From NCBI GenBank assembly GCA_017462385.1, contig JAFTRE010000016.1, forward strand, positions 51,969 through 115,968: a DNA stretch of 64,000 bases, given 5' to 3'. Made by a program: the position numbers and the translations under genes. Source of the DNA: Clostridia bacterium. GTDB taxonomy: Bacteria; Bacillota; Clostridia; Oscillospirales; CAG-272. Shown piece by piece: positions 44,008 through 50,978 of the stretch. The first letter of the stretch is position 1. The number at the start of each line of letters is the position of its first letter. The notes beneath the pieces were generated by a model. The model was not told the origin of the DNA. It saw only the letters and a list, made by a program, of their open reading frames with translations, and made no database searches.

Positions 44008-44721
44008 TTATTTACTGCGCTCAAATATAACGTCATGGGACTCTGTATCCCCAACCTCCTGCACGCACAGCTTGACAGCGTCGGTAGTCTCAAGATATTT
44101 GGCAATATCCTGTGTAGTCTCAAAGCTGTCGGGCAGATACATGCCGCAATGCGGGCGAATAGACCCGCCGTGATAGTCTCCGCCGCAGGTCAGTATTTTG
44201 CCGTTTTGCTTTGCTATGACGGAAAGCTCATCAATATGCGTGCCGTCATAACCCGGATGACAGCTCAGCTCAATACCGTCAAGATAATTTATATCCATAA
44301 GCCTGTCAACATTTTTGCGATAAGGATGCGCCTGGATCAGCACGCCGCCCGCCGCCTTGACCGCGCGGTAAAGCTGCTCTTGATCGTATTCGATCATATT
44401 CACATTGTTAAACACAAAGTCATAGTCCACTCCATACGCCACAACATGCGCCTTTTTATATGCAAGCATGGACACCTCAATGCCGAAAAACACGCGGAAG
44501 CCGTGCTCGTCGCCGTATTTCTTGGCAAACTCATACTCCGAAATATATCTGCGAGCATACTGCTCATACGTCTCGCCCTCATGCATTCCCTTTCTGTTGT
44601 AATGATTGGTCAGCACCATGCCGTCAAGACCGGCGGCTTTTGTGCGCTCGATTATTTGGTCGCTCGGCAGCTTGCCGCAGGTGCTCATGGGCGCAGAATG
44701 TACGTGCATGTCGATCAACAT
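44008..44721 (-). CDS. PHP-domain phosphoesterase
   Basis: A 237-residue PHP-fold metal-dependent hydrolase. HVHS (residues 6-9), TNHYN near 38, GIEVS near 80, QAHPYR near 130, and GGDYHGG near 180 supply the metal ligands, so the trinuclear site looks intact. Small PHP proteins hydrolyse histidinol phosphate or nucleotide phosphates; the context with a sugar-kinase-like gene does not decide. AGAGGT precedes the ATG. Confidence 0.85.
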   Translation of the reverse strand: MLIDMHVHSAPMSTCGKLPSDQIIERTKAAGLDGMVLTNHYNRKGMHEGETYEQYARRYISEYEFAKKYGDEHGFRVFFGIEVSMLAYKKAHVVAYGVDYDFVFNNVNMIEYDQEQLYRAVKAAGGVLIQAHPYRKNVDRLMDINYLDGIELSCHPGYDGTHIDELSVIAKQNGKILTCGGDYHGGSIRPHCGMYLPDSFETTQDIAKYLETTDAVKLCVQEVGDTESHDVIFERSK

Positions 44722-44754
44722 ATTTTTTACCTCTTAAATTAATTTATTTTTATA

Positions 44755-45633
44755 TTATTGCTTGCCCTCTGCTTTGCCCAGCAGAAAAACAGCCAAAAGT
44801 ATCAGAATGATACCGCAAGCCGACGCTATGCCGAGCGTCTCATGAAAAATGACAACGCTGAACACCGTAGCCGCCATGGGCTCAACGATACTGAGCGCCG
44901 ATGCAGTCCCCGCGGGCAGCTCGCGCATTGCCAGCGTATACAAAAGATACGGCATAACAAAAGTAAATACGCCAAGTCCAACAAGAAGCGGCACGGTAGC
45001 AAGGGGCGCGCGCGCCGCCGTGGTGACTATCTGCCAAGGCTTTGACACACAAAGTGCCACCAATGTCATGACCAAAAAGCCGTATACAGTCACGGATATG
45101 GCATTACTGCCACGCTTAATGGCTATTTTAGTCAAAACATTGTAGGCTGCATAGGTAAGCCCCGACAGGAAGCCGAGGATCAGTCCTAGAAGGTGGAATT
45201 TCGCACCTCCAATAATGCCCGAAACCAAGCAACATCCGAAAAGCATACTCGCCACCGAGATAAATTTCAGCTTTGAAAATCTCTCACCCAAAAACAGCAC
45301 AGAAAATATCATAACGTAAACAGGTGCCATATACATCAGCACGACTGCCGTAGATACCGATGTCATCTGCATTGAGGTGTAATAAAGGCTTGCCGTCAAA
45401 AACAGCGACAAGCCGATACCGATAAAAAATATCAGCTCGCGAGGTTTTATTTTGAAAAGACTTCTGTCGCGTATCAAGGCAAATGCCGCCATACAAATAA
45501 AGGAGACAAGCCCCCGCACAGCCGTCATTTGCAGGGATGTGAAGCCATATGGAGCAAGATAATGCACGAATATTCCCGATGTGCCCCACAGTATGCCTGC
45601 GATAATTATGTAAATAAATGCTTTGGTTTTCAT
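44755..45633 (-). CDS. EamA/DMT-family transporter
   Basis: A 292-residue protein with ten predicted helices in two EamA repeats (about 1-140 and 150-285). The first begins ILWGTSGIFVHYL, and each repeat ends with a VLFLGE or VIFHET segment before the last helix. The family exports amino acids, nucleosides or other small metabolites; the substrate is not predictable. CGGAG precedes the ATG. Probably the first gene of the eight-gene run down to 39.2 kb, though I found no clear promoter in the 73 bases before the four-helix remnant. Confidence 0.88.
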   Translation of the reverse strand: MKTKAFIYIIIAGILWGTSGIFVHYLAPYGFTSLQMTAVRGLVSFICMAAFALIRDRSLFKIKPRELIFFIGIGLSLFLTASLYYTSMQMTSVSTAVVLMYMAPVYVMIFSVLFLGERFSKLKFISVASMLFGCCLVSGIIGGAKFHLLGLILGFLSGLTYAAYNVLTKIAIKRGSNAISVTVYGFLVMTLVALCVSKPWQIVTTAARAPLATVPLLVGLGVFTFVMPYLLYTLAMRELPAGTASALSIVEPMAATVFSVVIFHETLGIASACGIILILLAVFLLGKAEGKQ

Positions 45634-45706
45634 AAAAATGCTCCGAAGATCAGATTACGTAAAAAAATTTCTTGGAAGTACTCATTCGGGACTTTTTAAA
45701 ATTCAG

Positions 45707-45829
45707 TTATCCTGAATCGTTGCGCTTAGCGGATATAAACAGCCCCCCCTTGATCTCATCGCACAAATCGGATATTTGAATAGCAAATTCAATGGCATCC
45801 TCGCGAAGTTGGTTCTTGTTGTCGGTCAT
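45707..45829 (-). pseudogene. Truncated four-helix-bundle (23S rRNA intervening-sequence type) protein
   Basis: A 40-codon remnant that starts well: GAAAGGA 10 bases before ATG, then DNKNQLREDAIEFAIQISDL, typical of the N-terminal helix of four-helix-bundle proteins first found in 23S rRNA intervening sequences. It ends after ISAKRNDSG with a stop, where full-length proteins continue with a second helix (usually RSGTSIGANI-like) to about 115-125 residues. The missing three helices are not found downstream in any frame, so this looks like decay by deletion. Hairpin array B begins 24 bases upstream. Confidence 0.6.
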
Positions 45830-45853
45830 TTTGTGAAAATCCTTTCTTTTTTG

Positions 45854-46118
45854 TCGATATGTTGCTTTGCAACTCGATATTTGCTCGCGTTGCAAGCAAT
45901 CGATATATGCTCACTTCGTTCGCATTCGATATGTTGCCTACGGCAACAAGGGGCGCTATGCGGCCTGCCGCGTCTTCCCCAATCTCGTTTTGCCGTTAGC
46001 AAAACATATCGAATCCCCGCAGGGGATATATCGAGCCGCCGCAGGCGGCATATCGAGCGACGCGTCAGCGTCGCATATCGACGTCGAATCCTCGTGTCAA
46101 CGATACGACGGATTCGAC
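45854..46118. repeat. ATATCGA hairpin array B
   Basis: Four TCGATAT (45854, 45874, 45900, 45926) then four ATATCGA (46006, 46028, 46050, 46075). Between them are hairpins with unrelated stems: GTTGC-TTT-GCAAC, TTGCT...AGCAA, an imperfect TGC...GCA, GTTGCC-TAC-GGCAAC, centre with GTTTTGC-CGTTA-GCAAAAC, ATCCCC-GCA-GGGGAT, GCCGCC-GCA-GGCGGC and GCGACGC-GTCA-GCGTCGC. A further stem GTCGAATCC/GGATTCGAC (46083-46091, 46110-46118) lies in the rlmD frame. The rlmD stop codon is in the loop of the GCGACGC hairpin. Confidence 0.9.
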
Positions 46119-47468
46119 ATGCCCGCATCTCGGGAACATATCGACAGGAGTCACTGTTCCTATGGAATATCCTTTCTCTGCAAACAGCGCGCAATCGCGT
46201 GCCAATGTCACAGGGTCGCAAGAGACGTATACCACCTTTTTTATATCCCTCTCGGAAATATAGTCTATCAGCTCTGGCGTCGTTCCTTTGCGTGGCGGGT
46301 CAAGAATGACCACGTCCGCGTCTATGCGCTCGCCGGTCTCGCGCTCGGCGCGAGCAAGCAAGCCGCCCGCATCCGAGGCGTCTCCGCAACTGAAATATGC
46401 GTTTTCTATACCGTTTCTCGCGGCGTTGTCCTTTGCGCACTCAACCGCCGACGGCACTATCTCGATGCCGACCACGCGCCCGAAATTGCGCGCCATGCTC
46501 AGTCCTATCGTGCCCGCGCCGCAATAAAGGTCGAGCAAAGTTCCGTCCTTGTTCTTCCCTGCTCGCCCGGCGGCAAGACCGTAAAGCAGCTCCGCGCCTC
46601 GCCTGTTGACCTGATAAAAAGCGGCGGGCGCAATTTTTATGCGCAGTCCGCAAAGTATATCCTCAATGGTGTCCTCGCCCCACAGCGTTATAAAACGCTC
46701 GCCGAGCACAACATTTGTGTTCTTTTGGTTTATGTTGAGTAGTACGCCGTGTATATGCTCAAATCGGTTTGTCAGCTCGGCACACAATCTATCCGCGGCG
46801 GGTATCGACTTACCGTTTATCACAAGGCACACCATTATCTGCCCAGTCGCCTCGGCGCGGCGCAGATATATATGACGAAGCAGTCCTCTGCCCGTCAATT
46901 CGTCATATGCATCAATTCCGTTTGCATCACAAAAGGCGCAGACAGTCTCGGCTATGTCCGCAAAAATTTCGGGCTGCAACATACAGTCACTGCCACCAAC
47001 GATATCGTGAGTTTTTGAAGCATAAATGCCCGCTTGCAATTTTCCGTCTCGCCCCCGGGTGACGGGAAACTGTGCTTTATTGCGGTAGCCTCTCGTCTCG
47101 CCGACGCTCTCGACCTCGGCGATCTCAACATCGTCAAGTCCCGCGCGGTGAAACGCATTTTTAACAAGCTCACGCTTGAGCGTCAGCTCGTATTCATAGC
47201 TTATATGCCTATAGACACAACCGCCACAGCTTTCGGGCGCCTCACACACCCCCTCCGTCAGCCGATAGGGCGACGGCGCTGTGACCTCAATAAGCCTTGC
47301 TACATAATAGCTTTTATTGACCTTGATAATTTTCGCCTTGACACGGTCGCCCGTGACCGCGCCCCTTACAAAAACGACTGCTCCGCCGTACCTGCCGACG
47401 CCGCAGCCGAGATTGTTAAGATCGGTTATATCAAGCGTTATTTCGTCGTTTTTTCTGACCTCAGGCAT
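46065..47468 (-). CDS. rlmD: 23S rRNA (uracil-C5)-methyltransferase, RlmD/RumA type
   Basis: A 467-residue SAM-dependent enzyme that makes m5U in 23S rRNA. An N-terminal TRAM domain (about 3-62) is followed by CEAPESCGGCVY (near 75-86) contributing Fe-S ligand cysteines, LDLYCGAGTIGLS near 320 (SAM motif), ILDPPRKG near 395, and the catalytic VYVSCDPVTLARD near 420. The ATG overlaps the phosphoesterase gene by eight bases. After the expected end (GHVESVVSLTR) the frame continues for eight residues into array B, which provides the stop. Confidence 0.92.
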   Translation of the reverse strand: MPEVRKNDEITLDITDLNNLGCGVGRYGGAVVFVRGAVTGDRVKAKIIKVNKSYYVARLIEVTAPSPYRLTEGVCEAPESCGGCVYRHISYEYELTLKRELVKNAFHRAGLDDVEIAEVESVGETRGYRNKAQFPVTRGRDGKLQAGIYASKTHDIVGGSDCMLQPEIFADIAETVCAFCDANGIDAYDELTGRGLLRHIYLRRAEATGQIMVCLVINGKSIPAADRLCAELTNRFEHIHGVLLNINQKNTNVVLGERFITLWGEDTIEDILCGLRIKIAPAAFYQVNRRGAELLYGLAAGRAGKNKDGTLLDLYCGAGTIGLSMARNFGRVVGIEIVPSAVECAKDNAARNGIENAYFSCGDASDAGGLLARAERETGERIDADVVILDPPRKGTTPELIDYISERDIKKVVYVSCDPVTLARDCALFAEKGYSIGTVTPVDMFPRCGHVESVVSLTRGFDVDMRR

Positions 47469-48150
47469 AAAATTCAGCCCCGTCCTCAAGGCGTATGCAG
47501 CCGATGCGTCCGCCGCGTCCCGCTCCGCAGTCAACCGCGATAACGCCGTCGCCGCGATAAATGCAATTATCCTCCGCGCCCGCTATCTCGGACGTGGGAA
47601 TATGGCCGATGATGACGGTCTTGCCCTGCATGGGTCTTGATGTCGGATCGACAGGAGCATTGAAAAACTTCTCGGGTGCACATTCGCCCTCGCCGCCCTC
47701 GGCAAGGTCACCGAGCCCCGCATGAACAAGCACATATTTCTTGCCGCCAACGCTTATCTCCTCGTAAAGCCCCATATCGGAAAGATAGTCAAGCGCTCCT
47801 TCCTTCATTTCGGCATCAAGCGCGCGGTAACCGTCAAGCGTCGATTTACCGCCGTCCTGCATCCATGCCTGCATTTCGGCAATATATTTTGCGTCGGGAG
47901 ACGTATTGCCCGAGCTCAGCATCTTCTGGAAGCCCGACAGCATTCGCGCCGCACGGAAATCGTGCTCGCCCGCAATGGTAAACACATTGTATCTCATGCT
48001 GAGGTCACACACCAGCTCCATAGGTTCGTCGCCGTAGTCAACGATATCGCCGAGAATGTACATAACATCTCTGTCCTTGAATTTGATCTGCCGAAGCAGC
48101 TCCATAAATTTGGTATAGCAACCGTGAAGGTTGGCAGTTACGTAAGTCAT
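47461..48150 (-). CDS. Divergent calcineurin-like metallophosphoesterase
   Basis: A 229-residue protein of the PP1/diadenosine-tetraphosphatase-like branch, but with changed metal motifs: the usual DxHG reads NLHG (7-10), GDxxDRG reads GDIVDYG (34-40), and GNHE reads GEHD (61-64). The later LVHAGL near 140 and IIGHIPT near 180 are intact. It may bind metal differently, be inactive, or act on another substrate. GAAAGGA precedes the ATG. Fourth gene of the DUF1858-trmK-nif3-rlmD operon. Confidence 0.82.
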   Translation of the reverse strand: MTYVTANLHGCYTKFMELLRQIKFKDRDVMYILGDIVDYGDEPMELVCDLSMRYNVFTIAGEHDFRAARMLSGFQKMLSSGNTSPDAKYIAEMQAWMQDGGKSTLDGYRALDAEMKEGALDYLSDMGLYEEISVGGKKYVLVHAGLGDLAEGGEGECAPEKFFNAPVDPTSRPMQGKTVIIGHIPTSEIAGAEDNCIYRGDGVIAVDCGAGRGGRIGCIRLEDGAEFYA

Positions 48151-48171
48151 AAATATATCCTTTCAAGCGAC

Positions 48172-48942
48172 TCAAATCAACTTGAGTGCACAGCTTTTCA
48201 TATAAACAGTTTCAATATTGCCGTCTGCGGCGCAAATAAGCTCGGAAAGACGGTCGCAAATGGGATCCTCGGTGAAAAAATGCCCCGCCTCTATGAGATT
48301 GAGCCCCAACTCCTCCGCTTCGACCATATTATTATATCCGATCCTGCCGCTGACAAAGGTATCGGCGCCCGTCCGCTTTGCTGCAGAAATAAAGCTCTTA
48401 CCCTCTCCGCCGACGACCGCAACGCGGTCGACCTGCTTGCCGCAGCACGCCAGCACGACGCCCGGAGCCGCCAATGCGCCCTTGACGCGCGCTGAAAACT
48501 CGCCCGCATCCATGGGCTCGGGCAAATATCCCACTCTGCCGAGCGGTATACCGTCGCCGTCATCAAAGGTCTCGACATCTATCAGCCCCAGTGCCTCGGC
48601 AAGCTGATCGTTGACACCGCCAGCGAGCGCGTCAAGGCGGGTATGAAAGCTCATGACCGAAATGCCCGCACGGACGAAATTTATCAGCTTTGCACCCACG
48701 CCGTCATCCGATGTCAGTGAGCGTATGGGCTTGAAAATAAGCGGATGATGCGACACCACAACGTCAAAATCGCCGTCCACCGCCTCGTCCGCTACCTCGC
48801 CCGTAACATCGAGCGCGATAAGCACTCTGCGCACCTCTCTGTCGGGGTCGGGACAGCACATCAACCCGTCGTTATCCCATTCGCAGGACAGCGAGGGCGG
48901 TATTATTTCATTGAGATATTGGTATAGCTGTCGGACATTCAT
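48172..48942 (-). CDS. NIF3-like dinuclear metal protein
   Basis: A 256-residue member of the NIF3/GTP-cyclohydrolase I type 2-like family. SHHPLIF near 64-70 and FHTRLDALAGGVND near 99-112 give His and Asp ligands of the dinuclear site, and EAGHFFTED near 218 gives the last His and Glu. Lacks the long insertion found in some family members. In Firmicutes it normally follows trmK, exactly as here (7-base gap). The biological role is unresolved. AAAGG lies 10 bases before the ATG. Confidence 0.9.
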   Translation of the reverse strand: MNVRQLYQYLNEIIPPSLSCEWDNDGLMCCPDPDREVRRVLIALDVTGEVADEAVDGDFDVVVSHHPLIFKPIRSLTSDDGVGAKLINFVRAGISVMSFHTRLDALAGGVNDQLAEALGLIDVETFDDGDGIPLGRVGYLPEPMDAGEFSARVKGALAAPGVVLACCGKQVDRVAVVGGEGKSFISAAKRTGADTFVSGRIGYNNMVEAEELGLNLIEAGHFFTEDPICDRLSELICAADGNIETVYMKSCALKLI

Positions 48943-48949
48943 ATGTATT

Positions 48950-49633
48950 TTACCTTTCGGTCAAGTTTAATTGACGCAATGCGTCAAGTGCGGCAAGTTC
49001 TGCGCGGGCATCAGCACCCGCGCGTGACTTGTTACGCACGATTGCAGTATAGGTAGCCTCAAGCTGAGCCGCATAACGCGCCGTCAGCCCGTCGCCCCGC
49101 TCTATATTATGCCTGCCCAGCAAAAGCTCGGGAAGGCTGTAGCTCGTATTTTTGCCGACATAGGAGGCGCATACCGTCTGATATATTCTGCCCTCCGCCT
49201 CGGCCACAAGCTCGTTTTCGATAAAAAATCCGTGAGTTATGAGGTATTCGCGCAACTCGGCACGCTTTGTCATGGGCTGAAGGATAAAACGGTACTTTTC
49301 ATGCTTTACCCACTCCGCCGCATCCAGTATTGACGCTATAAGCTCGCCGCCCATGCCGAGTATGGCAATGTCGTCGGGGCAATAAGCATCAATGCCGTGC
49401 AGACCGTCGGTAAGCACCAGATCGACCTTGTCCGCAAGTCCGTTTCTTTGCACCGTCTCCCGCGCTCTTGCGAGCGGACCGCTGTTGATATCCGAGGCGA
49501 CGGCGTATTCTATCCTACCGTCAAGCAACAGCGAGACGGGCAGATAGGCATGATCCGTTCCCACGTCGGCGAGTCTGCCGCCGCGCACCAGCGCGGCGGC
49601 ACATGACAGCCGTCCGTCAAGTTTTTGACTCAT
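48950..49633 (-). CDS. trmK: tRNA (adenine-22-N1)-methyltransferase
   Basis: A 227-residue SAM-dependent Rossmann methyltransferase that modifies A22 in tRNA. Motif I LADVGTDHAYLPV (21-33), VASDINSGPL near 45, DGLHGI near 76, and the catalytic-site ILGMGGELI near 90 are typical of TrmK/YqfN. A helical C-terminal domain follows (about 165-227). The ATG overlaps the TGA of the DUF1858 gene (ATGA), and nif3 follows, the usual Firmicutes order. Confidence 0.93.
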   Translation of the reverse strand: MSQKLDGRLSCAAALVRGGRLADVGTDHAYLPVSLLLDGRIEYAVASDINSGPLARARETVQRNGLADKVDLVLTDGLHGIDAYCPDDIAILGMGGELIASILDAAEWVKHEKYRFILQPMTKRAELREYLITHGFFIENELVAEAEGRIYQTVCASYVGKNTSYSLPELLLGRHNIERGDGLTARYAAQLEATYTAIVRNKSRAGADARAELAALDALRQLNLTER

Positions 49634-49833
49634 TCGCGGTTTGCGAGAAATTCGTTGAGCTTAGCAACCAGTTCATCGGCATTTGTGCCGTGAACAGCGC
49701 ATGCATCGGCAATGCTTTCGCCGCGGGATGCGGGGCATCCGAGACAATGCATACCGATCTCAAAGAAAAATTTCGCGGTGTTTACGTCATACTCAAGAAC
49801 GTCGCCGATCAGAGTTTCCTTTGTTACCTGCAT
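49630..49833 (-). CDS. DUF1858-domain protein
   Basis: A 67-residue protein covering the DUF1858 (ScdA N-terminal-like) domain. Core features are TLIGDVLEYDVNTAKFFFEIGMHCLGCPAS, with a CxxC pair near 31-34 that may act in redox or cluster handling. A GGAGG overlaps an upstream ATG and lies 8 bases before the ATG used here, so the shorter start is preferred. First gene of the trmK operon, driven by a perfect consensus promoter. Confidence 0.88.
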   Translation of the reverse strand: MQVTKETLIGDVLEYDVNTAKFFFEIGMHCLGCPASRGESIADACAVHGTNADELVAKLNEFLANRE

Positions 49834-49867
49834 TTTTGTATCCTCCATAGAATTTTTATCTGATTAT

Positions 49868-49896
49868 ATTATAAATCCAAATGTGGCTCTTGTCAA
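49868..49896 (-). promoter_or_regulatory. Promoter of the DUF1858-trmK operon (perfect consensus)
   Basis: Minus strand TTGACA (49896-49891), 17 bases, TATAAT (49873-49868). Confidence 0.92.
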
Positions 49897-49927
49897 TAAA
49901 GCGTGCGCAATTGCGGCGAAATTATTC

Positions 49928-49958
49928 AAAAAATGTGGGACAGACGCTGTGTCTGCCC
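49928..49958 (-). terminator. Terminator of the candidate small RNA
   Basis: On the minus strand GGGCAGAC, loop ACAGC, GTCTG-T-CCC (one bulge), then ACA and six T. Confidence 0.7.
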
Positions 49959-50023
49959 TCGAACCAATGACAAACCTCAAACAACTATCGTCAATTATAT
50001 TTGACCTTTTTCTGTTTTTACAC
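49930..50023 (-). ncRNA. Candidate small RNA of about 90-95 bases
   Basis: A promoter (TTGACA-17-TATATT, 50058-50030) and a terminator (49958-49928) on the minus strand enclose about 95 bases between the divergent trmK operon and the kinase gene. A 64-codon frame overlaps but includes the promoter and passes the terminator, so it is not a good gene. The sequence does not match tRNA, 6S, SRP or tmRNA features that I can recognise. Confidence 0.4.
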
Positions 50024-50029
50024 AAGCTC

Positions 50030-50058
50030 AATATATCATAAAAGGGTCTCATTGTCAA
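50030..50058 (-). promoter_or_regulatory. Promoter of the candidate small RNA
   Basis: Minus strand TTGACA (50058-50053), 17 bases, TATATT (50035-50030). Confidence 0.65.
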
Positions 50059-50151
50059 TATGTTTTTGGATCGACGTCAAAATAAACAAGCCGCCGCGAG
50101 TACGGTGACCGAATTATTTGAACATCTGAGTCATCATCGCGCACACCGCAC

Positions 50152-50180
50152 TTGACATTTTTCATCTTTTCATGTATAAT
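50152..50180 (+). promoter_or_regulatory. Promoter of the cytidylate-kinase-like gene (perfect consensus)
   Basis: TTGACA at 50152-50157, 17 bases, TATAAT at 50175-50180. Confidence 0.92.
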
Positions 50181-50207
50181 AGACTATCACATTTTTCGGA
50201 GGCAGCC

Positions 50208-50948
50208 ATGCATATTACCATTACAGGCAAGACCGGCAGCGGAAAGACCACCATAAGCAAGCTCATTCAAGACGAGCTTGGCTACGAGCGCTACAGCACG
50301 GGCGAATATCAACGCGAGATAGCAACAAAGCTGGGTGTCGACATGGTCGAAATGAACGAAATCATGCGCGACAATCTCTCGTATGACCACATGATAGACA
50401 GTACCGTTGAGCGCGTCTCTCGCGAGCGCGCGCAGGACAAGCTCATTTTCGATTCGCGTATGGCTTGGCATTTTGCCGTCAAGTCCTTTAAAATATTTAT
50501 TTCTATTGACCCCGACGTAGCGGGCGCGCGTGTGTTTGAAAATCCCCGTTCGGAGGAGCCTTATACAAGCGCAAAAGAGGCAGCGGAGCAACTTATCGCC
50601 CGCTCGACAGCCGAAAATCTGCGCTTCCGTACCATTTACGGCGTTGATAACTACGATTATGCAAACTATGACCTCATAATCGACACCACCTATTCCGACG
50701 TTTCGGACTATATGCCCATCATCCGCGAAGCTCTCGCGGCATATGAGGCGTCGCCCGAGACATATCGCCGCCGCATCTACATATCCCCCAAATCGCTCAG
50801 AATGCCCTGTAAAAGCGGAGATGACGGCGATATAGTCATCGCACCATACAAGGGCCGTCATTTCGTTCTGGCAGGCCATGCGAGCGTCAGAGCGGCACTT
50901 GAGGCGGGAGACAAATACGTTATCGCCGATATTCCGAAAACAGAATGA
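50208..50948 (+). CDS. Cytidylate-kinase-like P-loop protein with ParB-like C-terminal segment
   Basis: A 246-residue cytosolic protein. Residues 1-180 form a (d)CMP-kinase-like domain: Walker A GKTGSGKTT (7-15), STGEYQREIA near 37, IFDSRMAWHF near 82 and an ARS(T)AENLRFR lid region near 133. Residues about 190-246 (RRIYISPKSLRMP ... GDIVIAPYKGRHFVLAGHASVRAALEAG) look like a ParB/sulfiredoxin-type fold with the usual H-R-region replaced by GHASVRAAL. This combination is unusual. CGGAGG precedes the ATG. Substrate unknown. Confidence 0.8.
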   Translation: MHITITGKTGSGKTTISKLIQDELGYERYSTGEYQREIATKLGVDMVEMNEIMRDNLSYDHMIDSTVERVSRERAQDKLIFDSRMAWHFAVKSFKIFISIDPDVAGARVFENPRSEEPYTSAKEAAEQLIARSTAENLRFRTIYGVDNYDYANYDLIIDTTYSDVSDYMPIIREALAAYEASPETYRRRIYISPKSLRMPCKSGDDGDIVIAPYKGRHFVLAGHASVRAALEAGDKYVIADIPKTE

Positions 50949-50978
50949 TTAAAAGGGACGCAAATGCGTCCCTTTTAA
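50949..50978. terminator. Bidirectional terminator between kinase and Ca2+ ATPase genes
   Basis: AAAAGGGACGCA pairs with TGCGTCCCTTTT. It overlaps the stop codon of the ATPase gene on the other strand. Confidence 0.9.

Noticed and set aside
46138-46144. An additional ATATCGA beyond array B
   Set aside because: It encodes the conserved PVDMFP segment of RlmD and is explained by coding sequence.
49955-49985. tRNA-like GGTTCGA segment on the minus strand
   Set aside because: The bases around it do not form a T-stem, and no acceptor or anticodon stems can be drawn.
49864-50058. A 64-codon minus-strand frame between trmK operon and kinase gene
   Set aside because: It would include a promoter and run through a terminator; the same region is better explained as a small RNA.
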